Source: Rariloculus sp965263005
GTDB lineage: Bacteria > Pseudomonadota > Gammaproteobacteria > Steroidobacterales > Rariloculaceae
Direction: 5' to 3'
Assembly: GCF_965263005.1 (NCBI RefSeq)
Contig: NZ_OZ253579.1
Location: 1,364,001 to 1,428,000 of the forward strand
Length of the DNA: 64,000 nt
Shown: positions 8,942-17,046 of the stretch, piece after piece
Position numbering within the stretch: the first letter of the stretch is position 1
Layout of the letters: each line of letters starts with the position of its first letter
Notes under the pieces: generated by a model
Told to the model about the DNA's origin: nothing
The model's input: only the letters and a program-made list of their open reading frames with translations
Database searches by the model: none
Program-made: the position numbers and the translations under genes

Positions 8942-9547
8942 ATGTCCACCGCGCAAGCCATACGAGCCGGCGTCCGGAAGCTGCCGAGGGGCAAGCCCTT
9001 CACGAGCGCGGGTTTCCTGAAGCACGGCACGCGCGGCGCTGTCGACCGGACCCTTTCCCGCCTCGTCGGCGAGGGCAAGATCCAGCGTCTCGCCCACGGC
9101 GTCTTCGTCCGCCCGAGGACCAGCCGGTTCGTCGGCACCGTCCTTCCCGACGTCCTCGAGGTGGTCGAGGCCATCGCCCGCAGCAATGGCGAGACGGTCC
9201 AGGTCCACGGCGCGGAAGCCGCCAGGCGCTTCAGGCTCAGCACCCAGGTACCGACCGCGCCCGTGTTTCATACCAGCGCCTCGAGCCGCACGATCCGGAT
9301 CGGCAGCATCACCGTCAGGATGGTTCACACCTCGAACCGCCGTCGGCTGCAATTCGCCGGCGAGGCGACGGGCGTCGCGCTCTCCGCCCTCTGGTATCTC
9401 GGCAAGAACAACGTGACCCCCGAGACCGTCACCATGATCGCGGCCGCCCTGGGCTCGGCTGAGTTCGAGAAGCTGCGGTCCGCCGACATGCCGGCGTGGA
9501 TGGCGAAGGCGCTCGGCACCGCCGCCCGGGAGACGATCCATGGCTGA
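8942..9547 (+). CDS. AbiEi-like antitoxin (DUF6088)
   Basis: 201 residues from ATG 8942, which has AAAGGAG about ten bases upstream; another ATG at 8937 is out of frame. The N-terminal third is a winged-helix-like DNA-binding region (GKPFTSAGFLKHGTRGAVDRTLSRLVGEGKIQRLAHGVFVRP cut here into its key turns: FTSAGFL, DRTLSRL and GVFVRP), followed by the DUF6088 C-terminal domain. In type IV toxin-antitoxin systems this protein neutralises AbiEii and represses the operon. It overlaps the toxin gene by 8 bp. A decayed copy of the same pair lies at 61595-62223. Confidence 0.85.
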   Translation: MSTAQAIRAGVRKLPRGKPFTSAGFLKHGTRGAVDRTLSRLVGEGKIQRLAHGVFVRPRTSRFVGTVLPDVLEVVEAIARSNGETVQVHGAEAARRFRLSTQVPTAPVFHTSASSRTIRIGSITVRMVHTSNRRRLQFAGEATGVALSALWYLGKNNVTPETVTMIAAALGSAEFEKLRSADMPAWMAKALGTAARETIHG

Positions 9548-10550
9548 GCCATTCCTCTCCCTCAATCGCCGCGAGCGCGCCGACATACTCCGGACCGTGG
9601 CCGCCAACTCCGGGCGATCAGCCGTCATCCTGGAGAAGGATATCTGGGTCTGCTGGGTTCTCCAGGCCCTCTTCTCCATGCCCGACCCCCATCCCATGGC
9701 CTTCAAGGGCGGCACGTCGCTTTCCAAGGTCTACGGCATCATCGAGCGGTTTTCCGAGGACGTGGACATCACCCTCGACTACCGGGCCTTCAACGACAGT
9801 TTCGACCCGTTCGCCGACGCCGCCAGCCGGAACCAGATCCGGCTGTTCAGCGAACGCCTCAAGGCCCTCGTCGCGAGCTACATCCGCGACGTCGTGGGGC
9901 CCGCCCTCCACGCCGCCGCCGAGCGCCTCGCGGCCCACGGCCGGCACGAAATCCACATCGGCGACGACGGCGAGACAATCCGCTTCGCCTATCCGTCCGC
10001 CGTCGAGGAGCCGGGCGGCTACGTCAGGAGCGAGGTCCTGCTGGAATTCGGCGGCCGCAATGTCATCGATCCGCACGAGCAACACGCGATCGTTCCCGAC
10101 ATTGCCGCCCTGGCCTCTAAACTCGACTATCCCGCCGGCACTGTGACGGTCCTTTCTCCGGCCCGCACCTTCTGGGAGAAGGCGACGCTCATCCATGTCG
10201 AATGCCACCGGCGTCGGTTGGCGAACCGTCCCGAACGGCTCTCCCGCCACTGGTTCGACCTGACATGCCTCGCGGCCCACGAGGTCGGCCAGGCCGCGCT
10301 CGCCGACCGCGCCCTCCTGGCGGACGTCGTCGGGCACAAGAAAGTGTTCTTCCACGCCGGTAACGCCAAATACGATCAATGCCTCGATGGCCGACTGCGT
10401 CTCGTTCCCGACGACGACCAGCTCCCTTGCCTGCAATCGGACTACGACGCCATGCGCAACGCCCGCATCGTCGGCGACGACGCACCGGGATTCGACACGC
10501 TGATCGAACGAATCCGCATCCTCGAAACCGACGCGAACCGTCCGAGCTGA
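9540..10550 (+). CDS. AbiEii-like nucleotidyltransferase toxin
   Basis: 336 residues. LEKDIWV (31-37), FKGGTSLSK (55-63) and RFSEDVDI (70-77) are the signature of the AbiEii/AbiGii nucleotidyltransferase fold: the GG-S loop binds the nucleotide and the DxD of SEDVDI holds metal. The C-terminal part has HKKVFFHAG and RLRLVPDD, also found in the fragment at 61595-61905. Family members are toxins that modify tRNA or other targets by nucleotide transfer and act in phage abortive infection. It overlaps the antitoxin gene by 8 bp, so the pair is co-translated. All visible catalytic motifs are intact. Confidence 0.88.
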   Translation: MAEPFLSLNRRERADILRTVAANSGRSAVILEKDIWVCWVLQALFSMPDPHPMAFKGGTSLSKVYGIIERFSEDVDITLDYRAFNDSFDPFADAASRNQIRLFSERLKALVASYIRDVVGPALHAAAERLAAHGRHEIHIGDDGETIRFAYPSAVEEPGGYVRSEVLLEFGGRNVIDPHEQHAIVPDIAALASKLDYPAGTVTVLSPARTFWEKATLIHVECHRRRLANRPERLSRHWFDLTCLAAHEVGQAALADRALLADVVGHKKVFFHAGNAKYDQCLDGRLRLVPDDDQLPCLQSDYDAMRNARIVGDDAPGFDTLIERIRILETDANRPS

Positions 10551-10620
10551 ATACGGACAGGCTGCGCCTCCTGCGCCAGCAAATCGTTCTGCAGCCGGCT
10601 CGCCGTCGTCCGCCACCGCC

Positions 10621-10767
10621 CTGATAGCGCTCTCCATCGACGATGCCGATCCGGACGTGCAGCGCTGGACCGGGAAGGTGCTCGTGGCGGCGCAGCTTGC
10701 TGTGCAATATGGGTTCACGGACCTGGACGGACGGTCGCCGCAGCCGCTCACCCTCGCCGACATCTAG
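10621..10767 (+). pseudogene. C-terminal remnant of a short-chain dehydrogenase
   Basis: An open stretch without a start codon encodes DPDVQRWTGKVLVAAQLA and then YGFTDLDGRSPQPLTLADI before TAG at 10765. This matches the C-terminal tail common in SDR-family oxidoreductases (GFTDxDGS-P). No Rossmann fold or catalytic Tyr-Lys lies upstream, where the AbiEii gene ends, so only the tail survives. The rest of the 320-base gap up to 10870 shows no gene. Confidence 0.5.
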
Positions 10768-10870
10768 AAGTCTCACGTGCTGTTTCGCACCCGCCGTGAT
10801 CGTGCCGTTCGTGAGGGGCCCGAGCGGTTCCGGCCCTGTTTATCGAGGACCTTCAGGATAACAGTCCGCT

Positions 10871-12172
10871 CTACTGCGATTGCTCCCTGGAGCGGATGAA
10901 AGACTCCGAGTCCGGCAACCGCCCGGTATTGGCATATTCCGGAAACTCGTAGCCGTCATCCAACACGATCCCCTGCGCTCCCAGCCCCGCTGCCGCCCGC
11001 ATTTCCGCCATTTCCTGCATGAGATCGGCGAAGTTGTCATGAGCGACCCGGACTCGTACATCCGCAGGCAAGCTCGCCAACAGCAGGTCAAAGCGGTTGA
11101 ACTCCTCATCGATCCGACTGGCAGTGCCGACCGCATCGGACCCGATCATGAACCGACCCGGGTGGCGTTCAATCAATTGGACCCAACGATCCAGTTCCTT
11201 GTATACATAATCCTCCAGGACAACCCACGACAGGTCGATATATACCTGATCTGCTGAATCTTTCAGGACTTCCTCGATCCAGAGTGGGAGATCCTGAATG
11301 GTGACCCTTCTGCTGATGCCGGCATGGCACCAGATAAACCGGGTCGTGTAGCTGACGTCACCCTCCTGCCATCGACAGTGACGAAACAGTTCCACCAACT
11401 CGTCAAGATACAGTGGCGGCTTGATTTCATCCGAATTTCTGGAGATTGGCGCAATGTTGTGATGAATGCTTACCGGAAGAAAGTGTTTCCCCGCGAATCG
11501 GCAGACACGCACAAGCGCCGGGTGATCCGCGCGGGGCCTCTCGCCGGAGGTGAGATTGGTAAGATCATCATGGCGCGACATCACCTCGCCTATCCCTTGC
11601 CAGATGCCGGGGAACTCCTTGACCCGTTTCACTATGAGATCGACCGCCCCAAGATCGGTGCCGTCAAAACCTGTGACAAACGGATGTATCTTGCGCAGTT
11701 CGGCGAGCCGTTCCGGGTCGTCAGCGTATTTTCTCTGATAATCGACAATGGCCGAGGCGACTGTGATGTCGGTATCACGTGCGCGCTTCATTCTGGAGCT
11801 GCTGTCCAGGTAATATCTCGGCCTCAGGAACGGCTCGTTCGCAGACCACTTCTTGATGAACGGCATGCCCGAAACCATGAGGTGTTCGACTCTCGCCGCG
11901 TTCATTCCTGCGAGCAGAGCCTCGATTCGTCGGCCCCGCTCTCCGAACGGAAGCGTCGAATAGCGCCCGCCGGCGTTCAAACCCCATTCCGAACCCGGAA
12001 ACTTGCCATCGGTATTCAGAAACTCTCCGTTCTGCAGAAAATCCAGGAGGTGGAAGTGGCTATCCGATCGGTAATCGCCCGGAGCGTTTGGAAGGGTTGT
12101 CTCGGTGTTTTGAGCCAACGAAGCGTGTGTACCCAGCACCAGGACCGATAGCAACAAACAGTGTTTTTTCAT
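10871..12172 (-). CDS. Exported amidohydrolase-fold protein
   Basis: 433 residues with a signal peptide (MKKHCLLLSVLVLGTHASLA). DSHFHLLDF gives the HxH metal motif, VSIHHN and FIWCHAGISR supply later histidines, and MIGSDAVG matches the terminal aspartate strand, so an amidohydrolase_2-like TIM barrel is likely. Family members include decarboxylases and lactonases; the substrate cannot be read. It is a single-gene unit between accessory DNA and the divergent DUF5916 gene. Confidence 0.75.
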   Translation of the reverse strand: MKKHCLLLSVLVLGTHASLAQNTETTLPNAPGDYRSDSHFHLLDFLQNGEFLNTDGKFPGSEWGLNAGGRYSTLPFGERGRRIEALLAGMNAARVEHLMVSGMPFIKKWSANEPFLRPRYYLDSSSRMKRARDTDITVASAIVDYQRKYADDPERLAELRKIHPFVTGFDGTDLGAVDLIVKRVKEFPGIWQGIGEVMSRHDDLTNLTSGERPRADHPALVRVCRFAGKHFLPVSIHHNIAPISRNSDEIKPPLYLDELVELFRHCRWQEGDVSYTTRFIWCHAGISRRVTIQDLPLWIEEVLKDSADQVYIDLSWVVLEDYVYKELDRWVQLIERHPGRFMIGSDAVGTASRIDEEFNRFDLLLASLPADVRVRVAHDNFADLMQEMAEMRAAAGLGAQGIVLDDGYEFPEYANTGRLPDSESFIRSREQSQ

Positions 12173-12562
12173 TTCACCAGCTCAGATCAAGTTCTCGATA
12201 TCCCGGCCGGACGGCAACAGTGCTGCGATTTCATTCTGCGATGCGAGGTGCCGGTGCCCTCGACAACCGGATGGTACCTTAACTGAATTGCCGGCTGCCC
12301 ATGACTTTCCCGACGATCCGTGCCGCCTTGTCGACGTGGCCGGACGTGCCCTCGCTGCTGCATCCGCCCAGACCGTTGTACCGAAGGCGGCATCTTTTCC
12401 AGGCAGCCGATCAGGCCCGCCGAATGATCATCCGTTTCGGCGCGTCCGCGGCGATTGGGCACTCTCATGCAAATTGCGTAAACTTCTGCGGCCCATGACG
12501 ACATTGCGTCGACGTCACTGCGTATCTCTCGAGTGTCTTTGATCGCTCCTGAAGGATGGACG
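12173..12562. other. Intergenic region without recognised gene
   Basis: This 390-base gap separates two divergent genes (amidohydrolase minus, DUF5916 plus), so both promoters must lie here. Short open frames on either strand have no recognisable motif and no ribosome-binding site. I see no convincing hairpin or repeat. Confidence 0.5.
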
Positions 12563-14776
12563 TTGTCTCAAGCACATCAATTCGCTGCATTGACCGGGAT
12601 CTGCGCGGTCCTCATCGGCGCTCCGGGCGCGTCCCAGGAGCTGAGCGCCCCGGCTGCGCAGCCCGTGGCTCGCGCAATCGAGCTTGCGACCGCGCCCGTC
12701 GTAGACGGCAACGTCATTGACGATCCGGCCTGGATCGGCGCCGAGCCGATCGACGAATTCTGGCAGATCCAACCGCGGGCAGGTCAGCCGGCGACCCAGT
12801 CAACCGAGGTGTTCGTGGGCTTTACCGACACCGCGCTCCACATCGGCATCATCGCTTACGATGACGAGCCGCTCGAAATCATCTCGACCGATAGCCGCCG
12901 CGATTCCTCGCTCGAGGACACCGACAGCTTTCAAGTGCTCATCGACGGCTTGCACGACCGACAAAACGGCTATGTCTTCGGCACGAATCCGGCCGGTATA
13001 GAGTTTGACGGCCAGGTGTCCCGAGAGGGCCAGGGACAGTTCGCCGGTGGAGGAGGCGGCTTCAACCAGGATTGGGACACCTCGTGGACCGTCGAGACGA
13101 CCGTGTCCGAAACGGGCTGGAGCGCGGAAATGGAGATCCCGTTCACGTCACTGAGATTCGGTGGCGAAGCCGTGCAGACCTGGGGATTCAACTTCGAGCG
13201 CCGGATTCGCCGCAACAACGAGGTCGCGTTTTGGGCGCCGCTGTCCCAGGACCGCAATCTCTACCGGGTCTCGGAAGCCGGTTCCATCGAAGGCATCCGT
13301 GTGCCGAAGCAGCGAAACCTGCAGATAACGCCGTACGTGCTTGGCAGGACACGGCGCGGCGGCCGGTTCATCGGCACGGAGTCCGAAGACGAGGTCGGGA
13401 TCGATCTCAAGTACTCGATTACGCCGAGCCTGACCCTGGATGCAACCTTGAACACGGACTTCGCCCAGGTCGAGGTGGACGAGCAGCAGGTCAACCTGGA
13501 TCGGTTCAGCCTGTTCTTCCCGGAGAAGCGATCCTTCTTTCTCGAGAATGCAGGCCAGTTCACGGTCGGCAATCCGCGCGACGTCGAGCTTTTCTTCAGC
13601 CGGCGCATCGGTATCGCGGCCGGAAGACCGACACCTATCGATGGCGGTCTGCGTCTGTCCGGCAAGATCGGCGCTTCGACAAACGTGGGTCTTTTGCGCA
13701 TGAGTTCCGAGGGCGTGGAAGGGCTCACGTCGGCCAATGACTACACCGTCGCGCGCGTGAACCAGGAACTGCCCAATCGCTCCGCGATCGGCTTTCTGGC
13801 CGTGGGTCGGGACGGCGACGGCAGTCTGCTCGGTAATCCCCGCGATGATCAGAACCAGACCTATGCCATCGACGGCCGTTGGGGAATAGGCGAGAACTCG
13901 CTGATTCAGGGCTGGCTCGCGAAGACCGACACGCCCGGGTGGAACGGTCGCGACGACGCCTTTGCCGTCTCAGGCAGTTACAACGACGCGGACTGGACCT
14001 TCGGCGCGGGCTATACGGAGGTCGGGCGGGACTTCAATCCGGAAGTCGGATTTCTGGCCCGGCGCGACTACAGGAGTTTCGAGGGGCGTATCTTCAGGCG
14101 CATCAGGCCCGCCAGGACCGGCAACCTGTTCGAGATCAGGCCGCACGTCGTCTATCGCGGCTACTGGGATTTCGAGGGTTTTCAGGAAACGGGGTACCTG
14201 CACATGGATGCGCACTGGGAGTTCCAGTCGAGCCGCGAGGTCCATACGGGATTCAACGTCACAACCGAAGGGTTGAAAGAGCCTTTCGACATTGTCCCCG
14301 GCGTCACCGTGCAGCCCGGCAACTACAATCATGAAGAGGTGCAATTGGTATACCAGGGGAATCGTTCGGCGCCGCTGCATTTCGAGCTACGCAGCACCAT
14401 GGGGGGGCGATTCGGCGGCGATCGCGTCACGGTTGAGCCAACGGCGCGCTTTCGCGTCGGAGACAAATTCAACTCCGAGTTTTCGTACAGCTACAACGAC
14501 TTCGATCTGCCCGTGCCCGGCGGGCAATTCACGGCAGATCTGTGGAGGTTCAGGATGTCGTACTCATTCTCGCCGAGCATGCTCGTGGAGATGCTCATGC
14601 AGTACAACGAGCAGCAGGACCAGGTCTCGACCAACTTGCGCTTTTCCTGGCTGCAGACGGCGAACGCCGGCCTTTATCTCGTTTACAACGAGGTCGACGA
14701 AAGCGGCATCGGCGCGCTGCCCAGGGGACGCGAGTTCGTCCTCAAGTACAGCCGCATCTTCGAGACCTTGAGATAG
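12563..14776 (+). CDS. Outer-membrane protein: CBM9-like domain plus DUF5916 barrel
   Basis: About 737 residues. TTG at 12563 is preferred: GAAGGA lies 6 bases before it and it directly begins a signal peptide ending near GASQE. A GTG at 12533 is the alternative. The first 200 residues resemble the carbohydrate-binding family 9-like domain (APVVDGNVIDDPAW, VFVGFTDTALHIG, TNPAGIEFDGQVS). The rest is DUF5916: FNFERRIRRNNE, LNTDFAQVEVDEQQVNL and RFSLFFPEKRSFFLEN, then beta-rich barrel strands to the end. Such proteins sit in the outer membrane, often near polymer-degrading genes. A paralogue lies at 55259-57472. Confidence 0.85.
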   Translation: MSQAHQFAALTGICAVLIGAPGASQELSAPAAQPVARAIELATAPVVDGNVIDDPAWIGAEPIDEFWQIQPRAGQPATQSTEVFVGFTDTALHIGIIAYDDEPLEIISTDSRRDSSLEDTDSFQVLIDGLHDRQNGYVFGTNPAGIEFDGQVSREGQGQFAGGGGGFNQDWDTSWTVETTVSETGWSAEMEIPFTSLRFGGEAVQTWGFNFERRIRRNNEVAFWAPLSQDRNLYRVSEAGSIEGIRVPKQRNLQITPYVLGRTRRGGRFIGTESEDEVGIDLKYSITPSLTLDATLNTDFAQVEVDEQQVNLDRFSLFFPEKRSFFLENAGQFTVGNPRDVELFFSRRIGIAAGRPTPIDGGLRLSGKIGASTNVGLLRMSSEGVEGLTSANDYTVARVNQELPNRSAIGFLAVGRDGDGSLLGNPRDDQNQTYAIDGRWGIGENSLIQGWLAKTDTPGWNGRDDAFAVSGSYNDADWTFGAGYTEVGRDFNPEVGFLARRDYRSFEGRIFRRIRPARTGNLFEIRPHVVYRGYWDFEGFQETGYLHMDAHWEFQSSREVHTGFNVTTEGLKEPFDIVPGVTVQPGNYNHEEVQLVYQGNRSAPLHFELRSTMGGRFGGDRVTVEPTARFRVGDKFNSEFSYSYNDFDLPVPGGQFTADLWRFRMSYSFSPSMLVEMLMQYNEQQDQVSTNLRFSWLQTANAGLYLVYNEVDESGIGALPRGREFVLKYSRIFETLR

Positions 14777-14885
14777 CATCGCAACGCCTCGTTCCAGGCA
14801 CGCCGGACCGCCCGTGATCACGGCATGAGTACGATCTGAGGGTGTTCAGGAGGGAAGGCACTTGCACATGGGCGGTGTCCGGAAT

Positions 14886-14933
14886 CTGACTGAAACGCTC
14901 CGGGTATTCCGGAGACCGTTTTGCTCCAGTCAG
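14886..14933 (+). promoter_or_regulatory. Long hairpin in the cobU leader
   Basis: Nested complementarity is visible: CTGACT (14886) with AGTCAG (14928), GAAACG (14892) with CGTTTT (14917), and a perfect CTCCGG/CCGGAG apical stem with loop GTATT (14898-14914). An overlapping alternative is CCGGAAT (14879) with ATTCCGG (14906), so two competing folds are possible. It lies 125 bases before cobU. It does not carry the conserved core of the cobalamin riboswitch. Regulatory function is inferred only from structure and position. Confidence 0.4.
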
Positions 14934-14955
14934 GCGGAGGGTCTACACAAGAAAC

Positions 14956-14983
14956 CGGTCCACTTCGCTAGCGAAGCGGACCG
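14956..14983 (+). repeat. Second leader hairpin before cobU
   Basis: CGGTCC, CTTCGCT and their complements AGCGAAG, GGACCG form a 14-bp inverted repeat with one A-C mismatch and no loop spacer. No T-run follows, so it is not a simple intrinsic terminator. It lies 76 bases before the cobU start. Confidence 0.45.
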
Positions 14984-15058
14984 AGAATTGGGCGCCCCTC
15001 AAGGCCGTTATGGCCAGTCTTCGGTACCGGGGTTGAAACTGAGTGAAACGGGGGAGTC

Positions 15059-15607
15059 ATGAAAACGATCTTCGTTACCGGTGGCGCCCGATCGGGCAAG
15101 AGCAGCCGGGCGTTGCGGCTTGCCGAGGAGATCGCCCCGAAGCGTGTCTTCATCGCGACCGCGGAGCGCTCCGATGCGGAAATGGCGGAAAGAATCGAGC
15201 GCCATCGCGCTGCCCGCGGATCCGGATTCGCCACGGTGGAAGCGCCCCTGGACCTGGTCGAAGCGCTCGAAGCCGCCGTATCGCCGGATGGTGTCGTGCT
15301 CGTGGATTGCCTTACGCTGTGGCTTTCGAACCTCATGCATTACGGGCGGGATGTGGACGCGCAGATCGCTATGCTCACCGGATTGCTCGCCCGGATCCGT
15401 GGCCCTGTGATCCTCGTATCCAACGAGGTGGGTATGGGTCTGGTGCCGACGACACCGCTGGGCCGCGCTTTCCGTGATGCCCAGGGGAAGTTGAACCAGT
15501 CCGTCGCCGCGGTCTGTCAGCGGGTCGAGTTCATGGTCGCGGGGCTGCCGTTGACGGTCAAGCCCGCGCAGCCCGGCACCGCGAGCGGAACAGCGGCCGC
15601 AGACTAA
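15059..15607 (+). CDS. cobU: Adenosylcobinamide kinase / adenosylcobinamide-phosphate guanylyltransferase
   Basis: 182 residues from ATG 15059, with GGGGGAG just upstream. GARSGKS (9-15) is the P-loop, and the VLVDCLTLWLSNLM and VSNEVGMGLVP strands are diagnostic of CobU/CobP. The enzyme phosphorylates adenosylcobinamide and then transfers GMP to give adenosylcobinamide-GDP, the activated substrate of CobS. Length is typical for the family. It stands apart from the other cobalamin genes (opposite strand, 6 kb away) behind a structured leader, so it is probably transcribed separately. Confidence 0.95.
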   Translation: MKTIFVTGGARSGKSSRALRLAEEIAPKRVFIATAERSDAEMAERIERHRAARGSGFATVEAPLDLVEALEAAVSPDGVVLVDCLTLWLSNLMHYGRDVDAQIAMLTGLLARIRGPVILVSNEVGMGLVPTTPLGRAFRDAQGKLNQSVAAVCQRVEFMVAGLPLTVKPAQPGTASGTAAAD

Positions 15608-15640
15608 AGGCGGCGAGAGAGGAGGGCCAAGGGCTGAGCG

Positions 15641-15740
15641 CGACACCCCGCCGACGCGCGATGCGGCACAACGCGGCGACGATCAGCGACTTGCCGACAT
15701 CGGAACCGGTGCCTTGAACCATCAGAACCTTGGCGCGCAT
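15641..15740 (-). pseudogene. cobQ: N-terminal stub of cobyric acid synthase
   Basis: From ATG 15740 the translation reads MRAKVLMVQGTGSDVGKS and continues LIVAALCRIARRRG, an almost textbook CobQ N-terminus with its P-loop. After about residue 33 the expected PFKPQNMSNN part is replaced by unrelated sequence and the frame ends inside the 3' part of cobU. Only about 7% of the gene is left. CobQ amidates cobyrinic acid a,c-diamide in de novo synthesis, so the stub points to a lost biosynthetic pathway. Confidence 0.7.
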
Positions 15741-15829
15741 TTTGAACTGTCCTGAAACATGCGATCAGAGCAGCCAACGGTGTTCCCCGAGCACGCAATG
15801 CCAACAAGCGCGCTTGATGTGCACGCGCA

Positions 15830-15981
15830 TCAAATGCCGAGTTGACTGTGCGAGCCTAGGCGCACCAGGTCGAGATGGACGGGATCGGGCTTGCGGTAAA
15901 TCAGAACCAGATCCGGTCGCACGTGACAGTCGCGATGATCTTTCCAGAATCCAGAAAGCGGATGGTCGTGATGCCGTGCGT
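15830..15981 (-). pseudogene. C-terminal remnant of a YafQ/RelE-type toxin
   Basis: Directly after the RelB antitoxin stop, an open frame without a start encodes HHDHPLSGFWKDHRDCHVRPD, read as HPLSGFWKDHRDCH then VRPDLVLIYRKPDPVHLDL and VRLGSHSQLGI, ending at TGA 15830. GFWKDHRDCHVRPD with a terminal LVRLGSHS is the C-terminal half of YafQ-like ribonucleases. The N-terminal half, about 40 residues, is missing, so the toxin should be dead. Confidence 0.7.
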
Positions 15982-16239
15982 CTAATCCGCCGCATTGAGG
16001 TCGGTCATGAGCTCATCCACGCCGCCGATGTCGATCAGGTCGCCCCGCCGGGCCGCTCTCATGGCTGCGATCGTCTCCTCGTTCGGCACCAGCGGATCGA
16101 ATGGCAGCCGTTTTTCCCTCGCCACACGCACCATCATCAGCCGGAACGCTTCCGAGACGGTCAGTCCGATCGCGGCCAACACGGCGGCGGCCTCGTCCTT
16201 GGTCTTCGCATCGATGCGCGCGCGTACGACGGTGTTCAT
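15982..16239 (-). CDS. RelB/DinJ-family antitoxin
   Basis: 85 residues from ATG 16239 (MNTVVRARIDAKTKDEA), the usual RelB/DinJ beginning with its ribbon-helix-helix: VVRARID forms the strand, LAAIGLTVSEAFRLMM the helices. The C-terminal part is acidic and would wrap a toxin. A longer upstream frame lacks family similarity. The partner toxin immediately downstream is truncated, so the antitoxin is either an orphan regulator or on its way to loss. Length matches the family. Confidence 0.8.
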   Translation of the reverse strand: MNTVVRARIDAKTKDEAAAVLAAIGLTVSEAFRLMMVRVAREKRLPFDPLVPNEETIAAMRAARRGDLIDIGGVDELMTDLNAAD

Positions 16240-16403
16240 GATTCGATCCTCATTATGTGGGCTACAACGTAGCACAAATTGCCCGTCTTTGTTCTCTCGG
16301 CGCCGCATGCTCGGTCTTCGCCGAGCCATTCAACCTGTCCACCCTCCAATAATGGGAAAATCCGCAGCCCGCATGGACCGGGTTACGGGGAGAACGTCAT
16401 GTA

Positions 16404-16799
16404 TTACCCGCCTTGTTTCGCCGCCGCCAAAGCGCCGACCATACGGTTGAGCAGGAACAGGAACGAGGGCACGGCCACGATCAGCGGAATAATTGCATCG
16501 CCCGGGTAGACCTCTGCTTGTATCAAGGCGGCAATGACAAGCAGGAACAGGGCGTTGAAGGCGATAACACCGGTCGCCGCACGTGTCGAGCGTCCCGTGA
16601 CGATCCTGTTAAATGACACCAGGAAAATCAGCACGATCGACACCGGTTGAAACAGGTATAGGCTCAGGACAAACAGTACAGCCTCCAGATTGATGCGGCC
16701 GAGACCCTGAATGGCAAACAACGTGACAGGAAAAATGAGCGCGGCCAGACCCGCCGACCCGATCGTCAGAACCTTCAATACCTTCTGCACGATAACCAT
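16404..16799 (-). CDS. Small integral membrane protein, four predicted helices
   Basis: 131 residues from ATG 16799; an in-frame ATG at 16823 adds eight residues. Hydrophobic segments are visible at roughly 8-30, 37-63, 75-92 and 96-118, separated by short charged loops, for example SFNRIVTGRSTRA. No enzymatic motif is seen and I do not recognise the family. It stands alone between a RelB locus and a SEC-C remnant. Confidence 0.55.
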   Translation of the reverse strand: MVIVQKVLKVLTIGSAGLAALIFPVTLFAIQGLGRINLEAVLFVLSLYLFQPVSIVLIFLVSFNRIVTGRSTRAATGVIAFNALFLLVIAALIQAEVYPGDAIIPLIVAVPSFLFLLNRMVGALAAAKQGG

Positions 16800-16823
16800 C
16801 ACAACTCCCGTATACGTCGACAT

Positions 16824-16970
16824 TCATAGTAGGTCAAGCTCGGGTTGCCCGGCCACCACCCCGGCACGCCTGACGGCCTCGTTTTCGCTTGCCGCTGCGC
16901 AACGCCGGTCGCGCCCTCGATGAGCGCCGCGGCAGCGCTTGCATTTTCGGCCCGAGCCGCACGGGCACGG
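16824..16970 (-). pseudogene. SEC-C zinc-motif tail, remnant
   Basis: Right after an in-frame TAA, the minus strand encodes PCPCGSGRKCKRCRGA, the SEC-C zinc-binding motif (CxCxxxxxxxxCxxC), then a polar tail ending at TGA 16824. There is no start codon, so this is either the end of a decayed SEC-C protein or a fragment brought in with other debris. Rest of the 250-base gap up to 17046: nothing seen. Confidence 0.45.
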
Positions 16971-17046
16971 TTAGTTTCGACCCACCTCGCGGCCATGCAC
17001 CGGCGTCGGATCGGGCATCAACTACGATTACGCTGGCGAACATGGG

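Noticed and set aside
14812..14823. CCGTGATCACGG palindrome after the DUF5916 gene
   Set aside because: Twelve bases, no T-run and no repeat elsewhere; too little to call an operator or terminator.
14846..14945. cobU leader as a classical B12 riboswitch (GGGAAGG, GGTG, GGAGACC seen)
   Set aside because: The elements are in the wrong order and only about 35 bases apart; CCGCAACTGT and GCCACTG are missing.
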